DNA of 64,000 bases from Sphingobacterium kitahiroshimense (GTDB lineage: Bacteria; Bacteroidota; Bacteroidia; Sphingobacteriales; Sphingobacteriaceae). The notes under the pieces are model-generated. The model had not been told where the DNA came from. It saw nothing but the letters and a program-made list of their open reading frames with translations, and ran no database searches. Both the position numbers and the translations under genes were made by a program. The stretch spans positions 5,394,001-5,458,000 of the forward strand of contig NZ_JAOQNK010000001.1 in the NCBI RefSeq assembly GCF_025961315.1, written 5' to 3'. This document shows positions 29,894 through 38,122 of the stretch, piece by piece; positions within the stretch are counted from its first letter, which is position 1, and each line of letters begins with the position of its first letter.

Positions 29894-30478
29894 ATGAAAA
29901 AATCAATTTTTATAGCGATTGCGACTGTAGTAGGGTTTGCTTTTCATACTCACGCTCAGGAGTCTAAGAAACATGAAATCAGAATCGATTATAGTGATGC
30001 AACTCCATTGGTGATAGCAGATGTATTTACAAATGCTTTTGTCAGCGCAATATCGGGAAGCGAAAGTTCAAATGAAAAAGCATTTGGTATGCTGTCGGCG
30101 GGATATCGCTATGCGCTCAGTAATCGATTTTCGATAGGAGCCGATCTAAGCTATGCTAATGCTTCTTCAGATATGAAAAATAAAAGTACAAATGAGATTA
30201 CCTATAGGAAGAGTAATTTCTATATGGTACTACCTACTGCTAAATATTCTTATGTGAAACGAGGAATCATTGATTTTTATGGTACAGTTGCTTCTGGAGC
30301 AATATTGGCTAACGGTAGTGATAGAACAGATCATGAAAAGACCACTACTAATGATGTTATCTTTGCTTTTCAGGTAAATCCATTGGGTTTGCGAATTGGT
30401 AAAGATTGGGGTGGTTTTCTTGAAGCAGGTTATGGTTTTAAAGGCATTTTTGCACTAGGTGCCAGTTATCGTTTTTAA
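29894..30478 (+). CDS. Outer-membrane beta-barrel protein
   Basis: A 194-residue protein with a clear signal peptide (MKKSIFIAIATVVGFAFHTH, cut after AQ). The mature part alternates hydrophobic and polar residues in strands typical of small OmpX/opacity-like barrels: GMLSAGYRYALSNRFSIGAD, SNFYMVLPTAKYSYV, IDFYGTVASGAILAN and the last strand GIFALGASYRF, ending in the terminal Phe required for BAM recognition. It has its own terminator at 30530. It is monocistronic, and the function beyond membrane location is unknown. Confidence 0.75.
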   Translation: MKKSIFIAIATVVGFAFHTHAQESKKHEIRIDYSDATPLVIADVFTNAFVSAISGSESSNEKAFGMLSAGYRYALSNRFSIGADLSYANASSDMKNKSTNEITYRKSNFYMVLPTAKYSYVKRGIIDFYGTVASGAILANGSDRTDHEKTTTNDVIFAFQVNPLGLRIGKDWGGFLEAGYGFKGIFALGASYRF

Positions 30479-30529
30479 ATATATTGATAGATTTTAATGT
30501 AACTTATTTAATATATAACGCAGTTAAAG

Positions 30530-30555
30530 CCGTGCCACTAAGCACGGTTTTTTTT
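30530..30555 (+). terminator. Rho-independent terminator after the beta-barrel gene
   Basis: CCGTGC (30530-30535), 6-nt loop, GCACGG (30542-30547), then eight T residues. Confidence 0.88.
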
Positions 30556-30825
30556 GTTGAAAAATAATATAGTATTTGCTCAGAGGTAGATTAAGAGTCT
30601 TTTATATAGAAAAGTTGCTGGAAATATGTCGGAAATTTATAAAAGGGCTCTCGCTTAGTCTGTTTGTGTCTCCTTTTATTTTTTATATCTTAGGAAGAGT
30701 AAACTAAATATAAACCTGAACTCAATTGATTTATCATATCCTGATCCTTTAAGGTTAAATTATTCATTTTAATTGGTGGGGATAGTTATAGGTAAACTTT
30801 TGTAATGGCAATCAATGCCTACATT

Positions 30826-32112
30826 ATGATGAATAGACAAAAATTTATTAAAACCTCTACATTATTAGCGGCATCTGCATTATTTTTTAAAAGAACAAAG
30901 GTGTTGGCAGATTCAAAAAAAATACGCATTGGTGTAATCGGTGTAAATGGGATGGGATGGTCCAATCTCACCGCAATATTAAAAAATACAAATGTCGTAT
31001 GCACTGCACTTTGCGATATAGATGAAAATGTTCTAAATAACCGTGTTTTCGAATTGAAAAAGCGTGATATAAACGTTAAGACATATATTGATTATAAGCA
31101 ATTATTAGCAGATAATAATGTTGATGCTGTGATTATAGGAACTCCCGATCATTGGCATTGTTTGATGATGGTGGATGCCGTTACGGCGGGGAAACATGTC
31201 TATGTAGAAAAACCGATTGGCAATTCGATCAAAGAGTGTGAGCTCATGGTGGCCGCCGCTCAAAAGTATAATGCTATTGTTCAAGTAGGGCAGTGGCAAC
31301 GTAGTCAACAGCATTTTGAGGATGCTATAAAATTTCTACATACTGGTAGTCTCGGTAAGGTAAGAATGGTTAAAGTATGGGCCTACTTAGGTTGGAAGAA
31401 GGATGTTCCAATTGTCCCGGATTCAGCAATTCCAGCAGGTGTACATTATGATAGATGGTTGGGCCCTGCTACAAAAAGGCCTTTTAATGTCAATCGTTTT
31501 CATTTTAATTTCCGTTGGTTTTGGGATTATGCCGGCGGTCTGATGACAGATTGGGGCGTGCATATGCTGGATTTTGCGTTGATCGGTATGAAAGTTTCGG
31601 ATCCACGTTCGATCATGGCAGCAGGAGGAAAATTTGCTTATCCCGATGATGTTGAGGAGACACCAGATACTTTGACAACTTTATATGAGTTTGATGGGTT
31701 TAATGTGCAGTGGGAACATGCAATAGGTATTGATGGTGGACCTTATAACAAAGGCCATGGTGTGGCTTTTATCGGAAACAATGGCACTTTAGTACTGAAT
31801 AGAGAGGGGTGGGAAGTATTGCCAGAAGGGGATCGAATGGCTGCGGTACCATTTCAAAAATCAAAAGATAATGGTTTGGAAAGGCATATGGACAACTTTG
31901 TTGAAGCAATTCTTACGCGAAATAAAAGTATTCTGAAAGCCCCTGTTGAAGCGGGTGCACATATTGCCATTTTATCTCAAATGGGAAATATTGCATACAG
32001 AACGGGTAAAAAATTGTACTGGGATAAGGACAAACGTCAGTTCTCAGATAAAGAAGCGAATAAGTATTTGGCAGCAAATTATCATAATGGTTATTCGTAT
32101 CCTAAAGTGTAG
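30826..32112 (+). CDS. Gfo/Idh/MocA-family oxidoreductase, exported type
   Basis: A 428-residue NAD(P)-dependent oxidoreductase. An N-terminal hydrophobic leader (NRQKFIKTSTLLAASALFF, single Arg, so not a standard Tat signal) precedes a Rossmann fold (KKIRIGVIGVNGMGWSNLTA). The EKP motif is in HVYVEKPIGNS, and the C-terminal half has RWFWDYAGGLMTDWGVHMLD, where the conserved WGxH region lies. I prefer ATG 30826 (followed directly by another ATG) because an in-frame ATG at 30805 adds seven residues and follows too closely on an AACTTTTG promoter-like element. Members of this group oxidise or epimerise sugars or inositols; the substrate is unknown. Confidence 0.85.
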   Translation: MMNRQKFIKTSTLLAASALFFKRTKVLADSKKIRIGVIGVNGMGWSNLTAILKNTNVVCTALCDIDENVLNNRVFELKKRDINVKTYIDYKQLLADNNVDAVIIGTPDHWHCLMMVDAVTAGKHVYVEKPIGNSIKECELMVAAAQKYNAIVQVGQWQRSQQHFEDAIKFLHTGSLGKVRMVKVWAYLGWKKDVPIVPDSAIPAGVHYDRWLGPATKRPFNVNRFHFNFRWFWDYAGGLMTDWGVHMLDFALIGMKVSDPRSIMAAGGKFAYPDDVEETPDTLTTLYEFDGFNVQWEHAIGIDGGPYNKGHGVAFIGNNGTLVLNREGWEVLPEGDRMAAVPFQKSKDNGLERHMDNFVEAILTRNKSILKAPVEAGAHIAILSQMGNIAYRTGKKLYWDKDKRQFSDKEANKYLAANYHNGYSYPKV

Positions 32113-32347
32113 ATATTTAGGATTGCTAGTTACTTGTTGGAAATAATTATTGAAGAATTGTTCAATACTTGTTTGTGTTAGTCTATTATTCTTTTGTCAA
32201 AAAGGATTTTTTGAATTTCAAAAATAGCCATGAATGTAAAGTACTATTGGTTAATGTTTACATCATATTTTTCTTTATTAAAATCTAGTTGTTATATTTA
32301 GATCAACCAAATAATAAATTTTTGTAAAGTTTAATTCTAAACATGCT

Positions 32348-33232
32348 ATGAAAACTCTCCAATTTAATGTGCCGACAACACAAGGACAAAGTTTAACGAT
32401 ACAAGAAGATGTAATGGATTCATTTTATCCGCATTTGCACAGTCATCAAGAAGCACAATTAATGTGGATTAAAAAGGGTGAGGGCGTTTTGGTTGTCGAA
32501 GATACTTTGCACCCTTTTAAAGAAAATGATATATTTTTTTTGGGAGCCAATCAACCTCATGTATTTAAATCGATGTCTCAAGATGGCTTATTCAATGAAT
32601 CAAGATCAATTTCTATTTTCTTTGATCCGCACGGTAAGTTGAAGTCCTTGTTTTCATTAGGTGAGTTTGAATCCCTGAATCATTTTATTAACCGTAATTC
32701 ATGTGGATTTAAAGTGCCAGAGGCTTATTTTAATCAAATTTCTGAAAGAGTAGTACAATTAAAGAGTGCTGATGAGCTGGATAAATTAATGCAGTTCTTT
32801 TATTTGTTACGCTCATTAGCTTCAATTTCTAAAGAAACAGTTCCACTTTGTGCTGAAAGAATTGAATCAGCTATCCAATCCAACGGAAATGTAAGTCGAA
32901 TGACTTTAGTTTGCAATTACATAAAAGAAAATTATAAAAAAGAACTTACATTGGAAGATGTCGCTAACCATGCCAATTTAACTCCGCAGGCCTTCTGTCG
33001 GTACTTTAAAAAACATTGCGGAATTACTTTTGTATCTTATTTAAATCGCATCCGCATAAAAGAAGTCTGCCATAAATTAAATGGAGATCACTTAGACAGT
33101 GTGTCGTTTATTGCTTTTAGCAGTGGTTTTAATAGTATAACTAATTTTAATCGCGTTTTTAAACAGATCATAGGATGTAACCCAAAGGAATATACAAACA
33201 ACTACAGACAGACTATTTTTACAGAAATTTAA
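32348..33232 (+). CDS. AraC-family regulator with cupin sensor
   Basis: A 294-residue regulator. Residues about 20-90 form a cupin (HLHSHQEAQLMWIKKGEGVL, LGANQPHVF), typical of sugar-sensing AraC proteins. The C-terminal 100 residues carry two helix-turn-helix motifs (LTLEDVANHANLTPQAFCRY and DSVSFIAFSSGFNSITNFNR) and the closing FKQIIGCNPKEYTNNYR. It is 235 bp downstream of the Gfo/Idh/MocA gene on the same strand and convergent with cydB, 24 bp away. It may regulate the oxidoreductase or nearby sugar genes, but no site supports that. Confidence 0.9.
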   Translation: MKTLQFNVPTTQGQSLTIQEDVMDSFYPHLHSHQEAQLMWIKKGEGVLVVEDTLHPFKENDIFFLGANQPHVFKSMSQDGLFNESRSISIFFDPHGKLKSLFSLGEFESLNHFINRNSCGFKVPEAYFNQISERVVQLKSADELDKLMQFFYLLRSLASISKETVPLCAERIESAIQSNGNVSRMTLVCNYIKENYKKELTLEDVANHANLTPQAFCRYFKKHCGITFVSYLNRIRIKEVCHKLNGDHLDSVSFIAFSSGFNSITNFNRVFKQIIGCNPKEYTNNYRQTIFTEI

Positions 33233-33256
33233 AAAATCCTTAGTTGTGAAGATCTT

Positions 33257-34339
33257 CTAATGATCTCCATAACCAACATCATCCAGTTTACCTTTAAACA
33301 CTTTAAATTGGATAATGAAATAAACAATAACCAATACAGCGGCGATAGAAAACCAGCCTAGTCCAACAGATAATCCATACTCGTGTGCGGCTACGTTTTG
33401 CACCGTTAAAGATGGGTTTACAGTATTTGTCGATGGAAGTAAGATTGGAAACATAGATGCTATAGTAGAGCCGAAACTTCCGAAGATAAATAGGGATGAA
33501 AATATAAATCCTGATAAGTCTTTTTTGAATTTTTTAATTTGAAACTGCCCAACTAGTCCGATAGAAGCAATGATCGGGAAAATCCAAAGCCAATAATAAG
33601 TTCCAAAATTATGCAGTGAAATTGGTTTCACATAGTGCCACACAAAAGCGGATAAGATTACTAAAAATAATAAGACAAAGTTGAGCTTAAATATGACCTC
33701 TTTTAATCGCTGGCTTAAAGAGCTAGAAGTTTTTAATATAATCCAGTTAGCGCCGTGGATAGTCAGTGTAACAACTGCGACTAGGCCTAATAGTATGGTG
33801 AACCAGTCAATGATACCTTGATGTTCTGCCAGTGGATCAAATGTTGGGTTCCAAAGTGCCAGAAAGAAATAATGTGGTTCCTGTTTAGAGACTCCATTTT
33901 CGACCATACCAAGGTTCACTCCCCGGACAACATTACCTAAAGCCGCTCCAAAGAATAAAGCAAGCAGGAGACTGGCTAAGCCAAAAGCTTTATCCCACAA
34001 TGCTTCCCACATGCGGTTATGCACTTGACCTCTTAATTCTAAACTTATTGCTCGAAAGATAAGCAACCAGAGAACAAGCATCAAGGGTAAATAGAAGCCA
34101 CTGAAAGCTGAAGCATATAACGTTGGGAAGGCAAAAAATAAGACCCCTCCCGAAGCGATGAGCCATACTTCATTAGCATCCCAAAAAGGTCCGATAGAAT
34201 TTGTTACTGCTTTTCTTTCTTCTTCTGTCTTCGCAAAAAAGAGATGAACAATTCCTGCTCCAAAGTCATAACCATCTAGAATAACATAGATTCCTAGCAT
34301 GACCATTAATACGATAAACCAAAATATTTCCATGATCAA
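33257..34339 (-). CDS. cydB: Cytochrome bd ubiquinol oxidase subunit II
   Basis: The 360-residue membrane subunit II of the high-affinity bd-type terminal oxidase, which reduces oxygen to water with quinol. The N-terminus shows the CydB signature GIYVILDGYDFGAGIVHLFF followed by RKAVTNSIGPFWDANEVWLI (GPFWDxNEVWL is diagnostic). About nine hydrophobic helices follow. It follows cydA directly with no gap (start 34339, cydA stop ending at 34340), so translation is probably coupled. MIMEIF allows M1 or M3 as start. Length matches the family. No cydX-like small gene is visible behind it. Confidence 0.96.
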   Translation of the reverse strand: MIMEIFWFIVLMVMLGIYVILDGYDFGAGIVHLFFAKTEEERKAVTNSIGPFWDANEVWLIASGGVLFFAFPTLYASAFSGFYLPLMLVLWLLIFRAISLELRGQVHNRMWEALWDKAFGLASLLLALFFGAALGNVVRGVNLGMVENGVSKQEPHYFFLALWNPTFDPLAEHQGIIDWFTILLGLVAVVTLTIHGANWIILKTSSSLSQRLKEVIFKLNFVLLFLVILSAFVWHYVKPISLHNFGTYYWLWIFPIIASIGLVGQFQIKKFKKDLSGFIFSSLFIFGSFGSTIASMFPILLPSTNTVNPSLTVQNVAAHEYGLSVGLGWFSIAAVLVIVYFIIQFKVFKGKLDDVGYGDH

Positions 34340-35677
34340 TTACGTTAAGGAGATTTGAGGCTCAGGACCTTTTCTTATTATTTTTAACACAAGCATTAAA
34401 AATAATAATCCTAATAAAATATAAAGTCCAACAAACCCTAATAAAGTAAATAGGGCATTGCCAGAAGAAACGGTTGGAGAAACGCCATCTACCATGCGCA
34501 TCAGGTTGTATACAAGCCAGGGTTGTCTTCCTAGTTCAGCTGTATACCATCCTGCAGTATTAGCGATATAGGGGAAAGGAATCATAAACATGATGATCCA
34601 GAGCAACCATTTTGTCTGAAATAATTTGTTTTTCCAAAGTAAAAACGTGGCCGCTACCATTATTGCAATAAAAATGGTGCCTAGGCCCGCCATGATATGA
34701 TAACCATAATACAGTCCAGGTACATTGGTAGGATGTATGGATTCGTCAAATTCATTCAAACCCTTGATCTCTGCATCCCAACGTTGATAGGTAAGAAAGC
34801 TAAGGACATTTGGAACAGCAATTTTGTTATCTAATTTTTTATTTTGCATATCTGGCTGACCAATAAGTACGATTTCTGATCCCCCTTTTTCGGTCTTAAA
34901 AATACCTTCCATAGCCGCAAAGGTGACCGGTTGATATTTGACAACATTCTTAGCAGCCATATCACCTGTTGGAAAAGCAACTACAATAGAGGATATAACA
35001 CCGAAAATGACACCAGTTTTAACGAACATTTTTCCAAATTTGCTGTGTTTATTACTCAATAAGTAAAAAGCACCTATGGATGCTACAAAGAAAGAGCTCG
35101 TAATCAGAGAACCTGCCTGATTATGTAAATAGGAAGGCCATAGCCATGGATTATTAAAAAGCGCAGTAAAATTATTTAATACAAATTTTCCATTTTCTAA
35201 TATTTCATATCCCACCGGATACTGCATCCAGGAATGGGTTGCAATGATGAGAAAGCCGCTCGCCCAAGAACCGATAAATACCATTAATCCAGAGAGGAAA
35301 TGGAGTTTGTGTCCAAGTAACTTTTCTCCAAAAAGAAACATCCCTAGAAAGGACGATTCTAGAAAGAAGGAGAACATACCCTCCATGGCTAATGTTTGTC
35401 CGATAATGCCACCCGTTAATTCGGAAAATTTTGCCCAGTTCGTACCAAATTGAAATTCCATTGGAATACCCGTGACGACACCCATTGTAAAGTTCAAAGC
35501 GAATATTTTCATCCAGAATTTTGCAGCATGATTGTATTCTTCAATTTTCGTTCGTAAGAATTTCCATTTGAAGTAAACGATCATCAGGGAGAGGCCCATC
35601 GTTAATTGCGGAAACAGGTAGTGAAAGGTAATGGTGAAAGCAAACTGTAACCGATTGTAAAGAATCATGTCTTCCAT
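34340..35677 (-). CDS. cydA: Cytochrome bd ubiquinol oxidase subunit I
   Basis: The 445-residue catalytic subunit that holds haems b558, b595 and d. The axial ligand His19 is conserved (RLQFAFTITFHYLFPQLTMG). EFQFGTNWAKFSELTGGIIG, THSWMQYPVGYEI, YLHNQAGSL (probable b558 ligand His) and GRQPWLVYNLMRMVDG are all family hallmarks. The quinol loop is short, as in Bacteroidota forms. It is the first gene of cydAB. Its upstream region (35678-35890) has an inverted repeat AGGTT-N7-AACCT at 35691-35707 close to the start, which might be a regulator site. It is divergent from the His-rich lipoprotein gene. Confidence 0.97.
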   Translation of the reverse strand: MEDMILYNRLQFAFTITFHYLFPQLTMGLSLMIVYFKWKFLRTKIEEYNHAAKFWMKIFALNFTMGVVTGIPMEFQFGTNWAKFSELTGGIIGQTLAMEGMFSFFLESSFLGMFLFGEKLLGHKLHFLSGLMVFIGSWASGFLIIATHSWMQYPVGYEILENGKFVLNNFTALFNNPWLWPSYLHNQAGSLITSSFFVASIGAFYLLSNKHSKFGKMFVKTGVIFGVISSIVVAFPTGDMAAKNVVKYQPVTFAAMEGIFKTEKGGSEIVLIGQPDMQNKKLDNKIAVPNVLSFLTYQRWDAEIKGLNEFDESIHPTNVPGLYYGYHIMAGLGTIFIAIMVAATFLLWKNKLFQTKWLLWIIMFMIPFPYIANTAGWYTAELGRQPWLVYNLMRMVDGVSPTVSSGNALFTLLGFVGLYILLGLLFLMLVLKIIRKGPEPQISLT

Positions 35678-35890
35678 ACGACATTATATGAGGTTAAAAT
35701 ATAACCTAAATATAATTGTTTTTTATATGGGAAACAATAAAGTGCTTTTACTTATTTGTGATGATTTTTATAAACCATCCTGCAGATTGAGTTGGATGCG
35801 GAATGGCTATTATGATATTATGAAACACTTATTGATTTCTATTATGGCTTTATTTTAATAAAGATTTATAAAATATAAACCACTATTAAA

Positions 35891-35941
35891 GCAACATAGT
35901 TGCATGTAAGGTTTTAATTATTATATTTGCAACATAGTTGC
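35891..35941 (+). promoter_or_regulatory. Two identical GCAAC-ATA-GTTGC operators bracketing a promoter
   Basis: The 13-bp inverted repeat GCAACATAGTTGC occurs at 35891-35903 and again at 35929-35941. Between and overlapping them is a textbook promoter: TTG at 35900-35902, 19-bp spacer, -7 TATATTTG at 35922-35929. The first repeat covers the -33 element and the second covers the predicted transcription start, as expected for repression. The controlled gene encodes a His-rich lipoprotein, so a metal-sensing Fur/Zur-type repressor is one guess. Confidence 0.7.
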
Positions 35942-35986
35942 GTATATGGCGACTTCGAATTGTTTTACTTAAATCAAAATCTAATC

Positions 35987-36673
35987 ATGAAAATGAAATT
36001 TATCAAACGTATTACTGTACTTTTATTGGCTTCGGTGGTTTTTTTAATTGGAGTATCGTCTTGCAAAAAGGATGAACAGGTTCCTGTCGAGAAGGAAGAA
36101 ATTAGGGCATCTCTACAGTTTACTGAGCTTCAGGGCACTAAAGGAGCAGGTCATGGGGATCATTTTCACGGTGTTACCACTGCTAAGGAAGGTGCTGTAA
36201 TTACTGTAAACTTTGATGCCTCTGGTAACGCTTTAACAAAAGGTGCGATTAACTTAGATGCTGAGCTCGCGTACAAAATGGATTTAAAAGTTTACGATGA
36301 AAAAGGAATAGAAATTCAAGATAATTTTGTAAAGAATCAGGCAACAGCCGGCGATTACAAGGCATTTTTAATAGGAGATAAATTAATCGCAAATGCAAAT
36401 ACGGAAACAAATGGAGGTGCTATTTTTCAACCACGAGAAACTGATTATGCTGATGGAACTAAAGTTAATGGTAAATATGAGATGACAGGTCTGAAGGCAT
36501 TTTTTACGTTGGGCTCTGAAAACAAGGGAAAAACTAAAAAATTAATTTATTCCTTGCGTAAAATAGAGCCTGGGGTAAAAGCTACGATTGAACGTGTCGA
36601 TTTACTTGATCCAGGCTATGCAAGCAAATTTAAAGGTGCAAACGTGCTCGAATTAAAATTTGATATTAAATAA
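35987..36673 (+). CDS. His-rich lipoprotein, possible metal-binding protein
   Basis: A 228-residue lipoprotein with lipobox GVSSC (Cys26). The mature N-terminus carries GAGHGDHFHG, a histidine cluster able to bind zinc, copper or a similar metal. The rest reads as a beta-sandwich, with KYEMTGLKAFFTLGSENKG and PGVKATIERVDLLDPGY. I use ATG 35987; the open frame extends upstream to a TTG at 35927, but that lies inside the promoter. Its promoter is bracketed by two identical palindromes (35891-35941), so it is strongly regulated. It is monocistronic with its own terminator. Metal acquisition is inferred; I cannot name the family. Confidence 0.78.
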   Translation: MKMKFIKRITVLLLASVVFLIGVSSCKKDEQVPVEKEEIRASLQFTELQGTKGAGHGDHFHGVTTAKEGAVITVNFDASGNALTKGAINLDAELAYKMDLKVYDEKGIEIQDNFVKNQATAGDYKAFLIGDKLIANANTETNGGAIFQPRETDYADGTKVNGKYEMTGLKAFFTLGSENKGKTKKLIYSLRKIEPGVKATIERVDLLDPGYASKFKGANVLELKFDIK

Positions 36674-36699
36674 GGTCTTTTATTTAATCTGAAAAACGC

Positions 36700-36734
36700 A
36701 AAAGAGGTGTAACCATTTTGATTACACCTCTTTT
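36700..36734. terminator. Terminator between the His-rich lipoprotein and the mannoside operon
   Basis: AAAAGAGGTGTAA (36700-36712) pairs perfectly with TTACACCTCTTTT (36722-36734), loop 9 nt; A- and T-tracts on both sides suit bidirectional use between convergent genes. Confidence 0.85.
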
Positions 36735-36809
36735 AAATCATATTGCGTTACTTTAAGAAGTAATTTTTCTGCTCGTAGGATCTATGACTGTTTTAGTTCC
36801 TAAAAATCA

Positions 36810-38105
36810 TTAGCCCTGTGATTTTTCTAATAGTGAAATAGCATAAAACAATACGCCAGCTTCACCTCTAAAGGTGCCTGATCCTTCAGGTTTATTATCC
36901 TTTGTATACCACTCATAAAAGCCTTTATTTTTTATTACCCGATCCAACATCGGTTTCATTTGTTCATATGCCTCCTTTTCGTAACCATTTTTGACCAACT
37001 GTTGTATCATACGGCCACCAAACCAGGTCCAATCCCCACCGTTTTGATATCCATATGGATACATACCTTTATTTTTGAATGAACCTGCAGGGTAAGTCGG
37101 ATAGATCGTCAAGCCGATTGTAGCGGCACCGGAATCTTTCACATTTTTGACCATCTTATCTAAGGCTGTTTTTATTTGTTCCTTACTCAGTAAATTGGCT
37201 TCGATAGCAATAGCAGTACCACCATGATAGTAGATCTGATTCTCATCGAAATCTGAAGAAAATGGTGATCCGTTGATATAAATATGGGGGATAAATTTTT
37301 GATTTTTCTCATCCCAAAGATGCTTTATTGTATTGGCAGCGATTTCATCGCGGATGGGTTTCCACTGGGATGCTTTTTCAGGAACAAGTTCCATATAGTT
37401 ATCCAATGCAATTAGAAACATTGCATTATCATAAATGTCTAATGCAATATGAGAATTTTCATCTAAATGCACACCCCAATCATGTTCCGGTTGTACATCA
37501 CCCCAATCAACCGTGGTTGCACCCCAAAGTAAACCATAAGTTTTATTGTATCGTTCATTCATTAAGAACTGGAGGGCATTTTCCATTTTGTCTTTAACGA
37601 TACTATTACCCACCTTGGCCGATAAGAAAGATGTATCCTGGGATGCTTTCACATATTTGTAAACAGCCTGAATCAAAGAAGTTTCCTGATCTGTTTCTAC
37701 GGTATTTTTATGCCCCGCATAATCTGGAGCTAATACATTTGTTATCGTATAGTAGTCAGATGTGCCATTTTTTAAGCTCGCTTTTTTAACAAAGCCATCT
37801 GCAATATTCCCATCTGGCCCCTGTAGTTTTAGAAATATAAGCAATTGATCTTTGATTTGCTCATGAGGATGCACTTGTGTAGCTAAATTGATAAAGGTAT
37901 TGTAATCTCTGATCCATACCTCTCCATATCCATCTCCAGCATTGAAACCGGATTTTATGGTATTGGTTGCCATATCTTTGACTAGTTGAAAACTACTGTC
38001 TTTTTTCATATCGGCCTGCCAACTGTTTTGTGTTCCTTTGCTTCCACTTGGATTGCAGGAAAATAAAAGGGCAGAGGAAGCTATTGCAAAAAATAAGTTT
38101 TTCAT
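36810..38105 (-). CDS. Six-hairpin glycosidase-fold lipoprotein, paralogue A
   Basis: A 431-residue lipoprotein (lipobox LLFSC, Cys17) with an (alpha/alpha)6-type sequence. Candidate active-site segments are EVWIRDYNTF (Asp67), KNTVETDQETSLIQ, WGDVQPEHDWG, YDNAMFLIAL, HGGTAIAIEANLLS and QNGGDWTWFGGRMIQQL near the end. These Trp/Asp/Glu-rich helix ends are typical of amylo-alpha-1,6-glucosidase-like, GH63 or GH125-fold enzymes, but I cannot assign a CAZy family. It is the last gene of the sugar-porter/ManA operon, 17 bp behind. It is a clear paralogue of the lipoprotein at 42124. A mannoside-trimming or glycan-binding role is inferred from context. Confidence 0.75.
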   Translation of the reverse strand: MKNLFFAIASSALLFSCNPSGSKGTQNSWQADMKKDSSFQLVKDMATNTIKSGFNAGDGYGEVWIRDYNTFINLATQVHPHEQIKDQLLIFLKLQGPDGNIADGFVKKASLKNGTSDYYTITNVLAPDYAGHKNTVETDQETSLIQAVYKYVKASQDTSFLSAKVGNSIVKDKMENALQFLMNERYNKTYGLLWGATTVDWGDVQPEHDWGVHLDENSHIALDIYDNAMFLIALDNYMELVPEKASQWKPIRDEIAANTIKHLWDEKNQKFIPHIYINGSPFSSDFDENQIYYHGGTAIAIEANLLSKEQIKTALDKMVKNVKDSGAATIGLTIYPTYPAGSFKNKGMYPYGYQNGGDWTWFGGRMIQQLVKNGYEKEAYEQMKPMLDRVIKNKGFYEWYTKDNKPEGSGTFRGEAGVLFYAISLLEKSQG

Positions 38106-38122
38106 ATTTTTAGATGTTTAGT

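Noticed and set aside
35667..35858. 63-codon plus-strand frame between cydA and the His-rich lipoprotein
   Set aside because: It overlaps the cydA start, has no family features, and sits in promoter DNA.
36810..38105. Six-hairpin lipoprotein considered as GH125 exo-alpha-1,6-mannosidase
   Set aside because: The characteristic MWLRDSAAQ-type opening is replaced by EVWIRDYNTF and other landmarks differ, so the family is left open.
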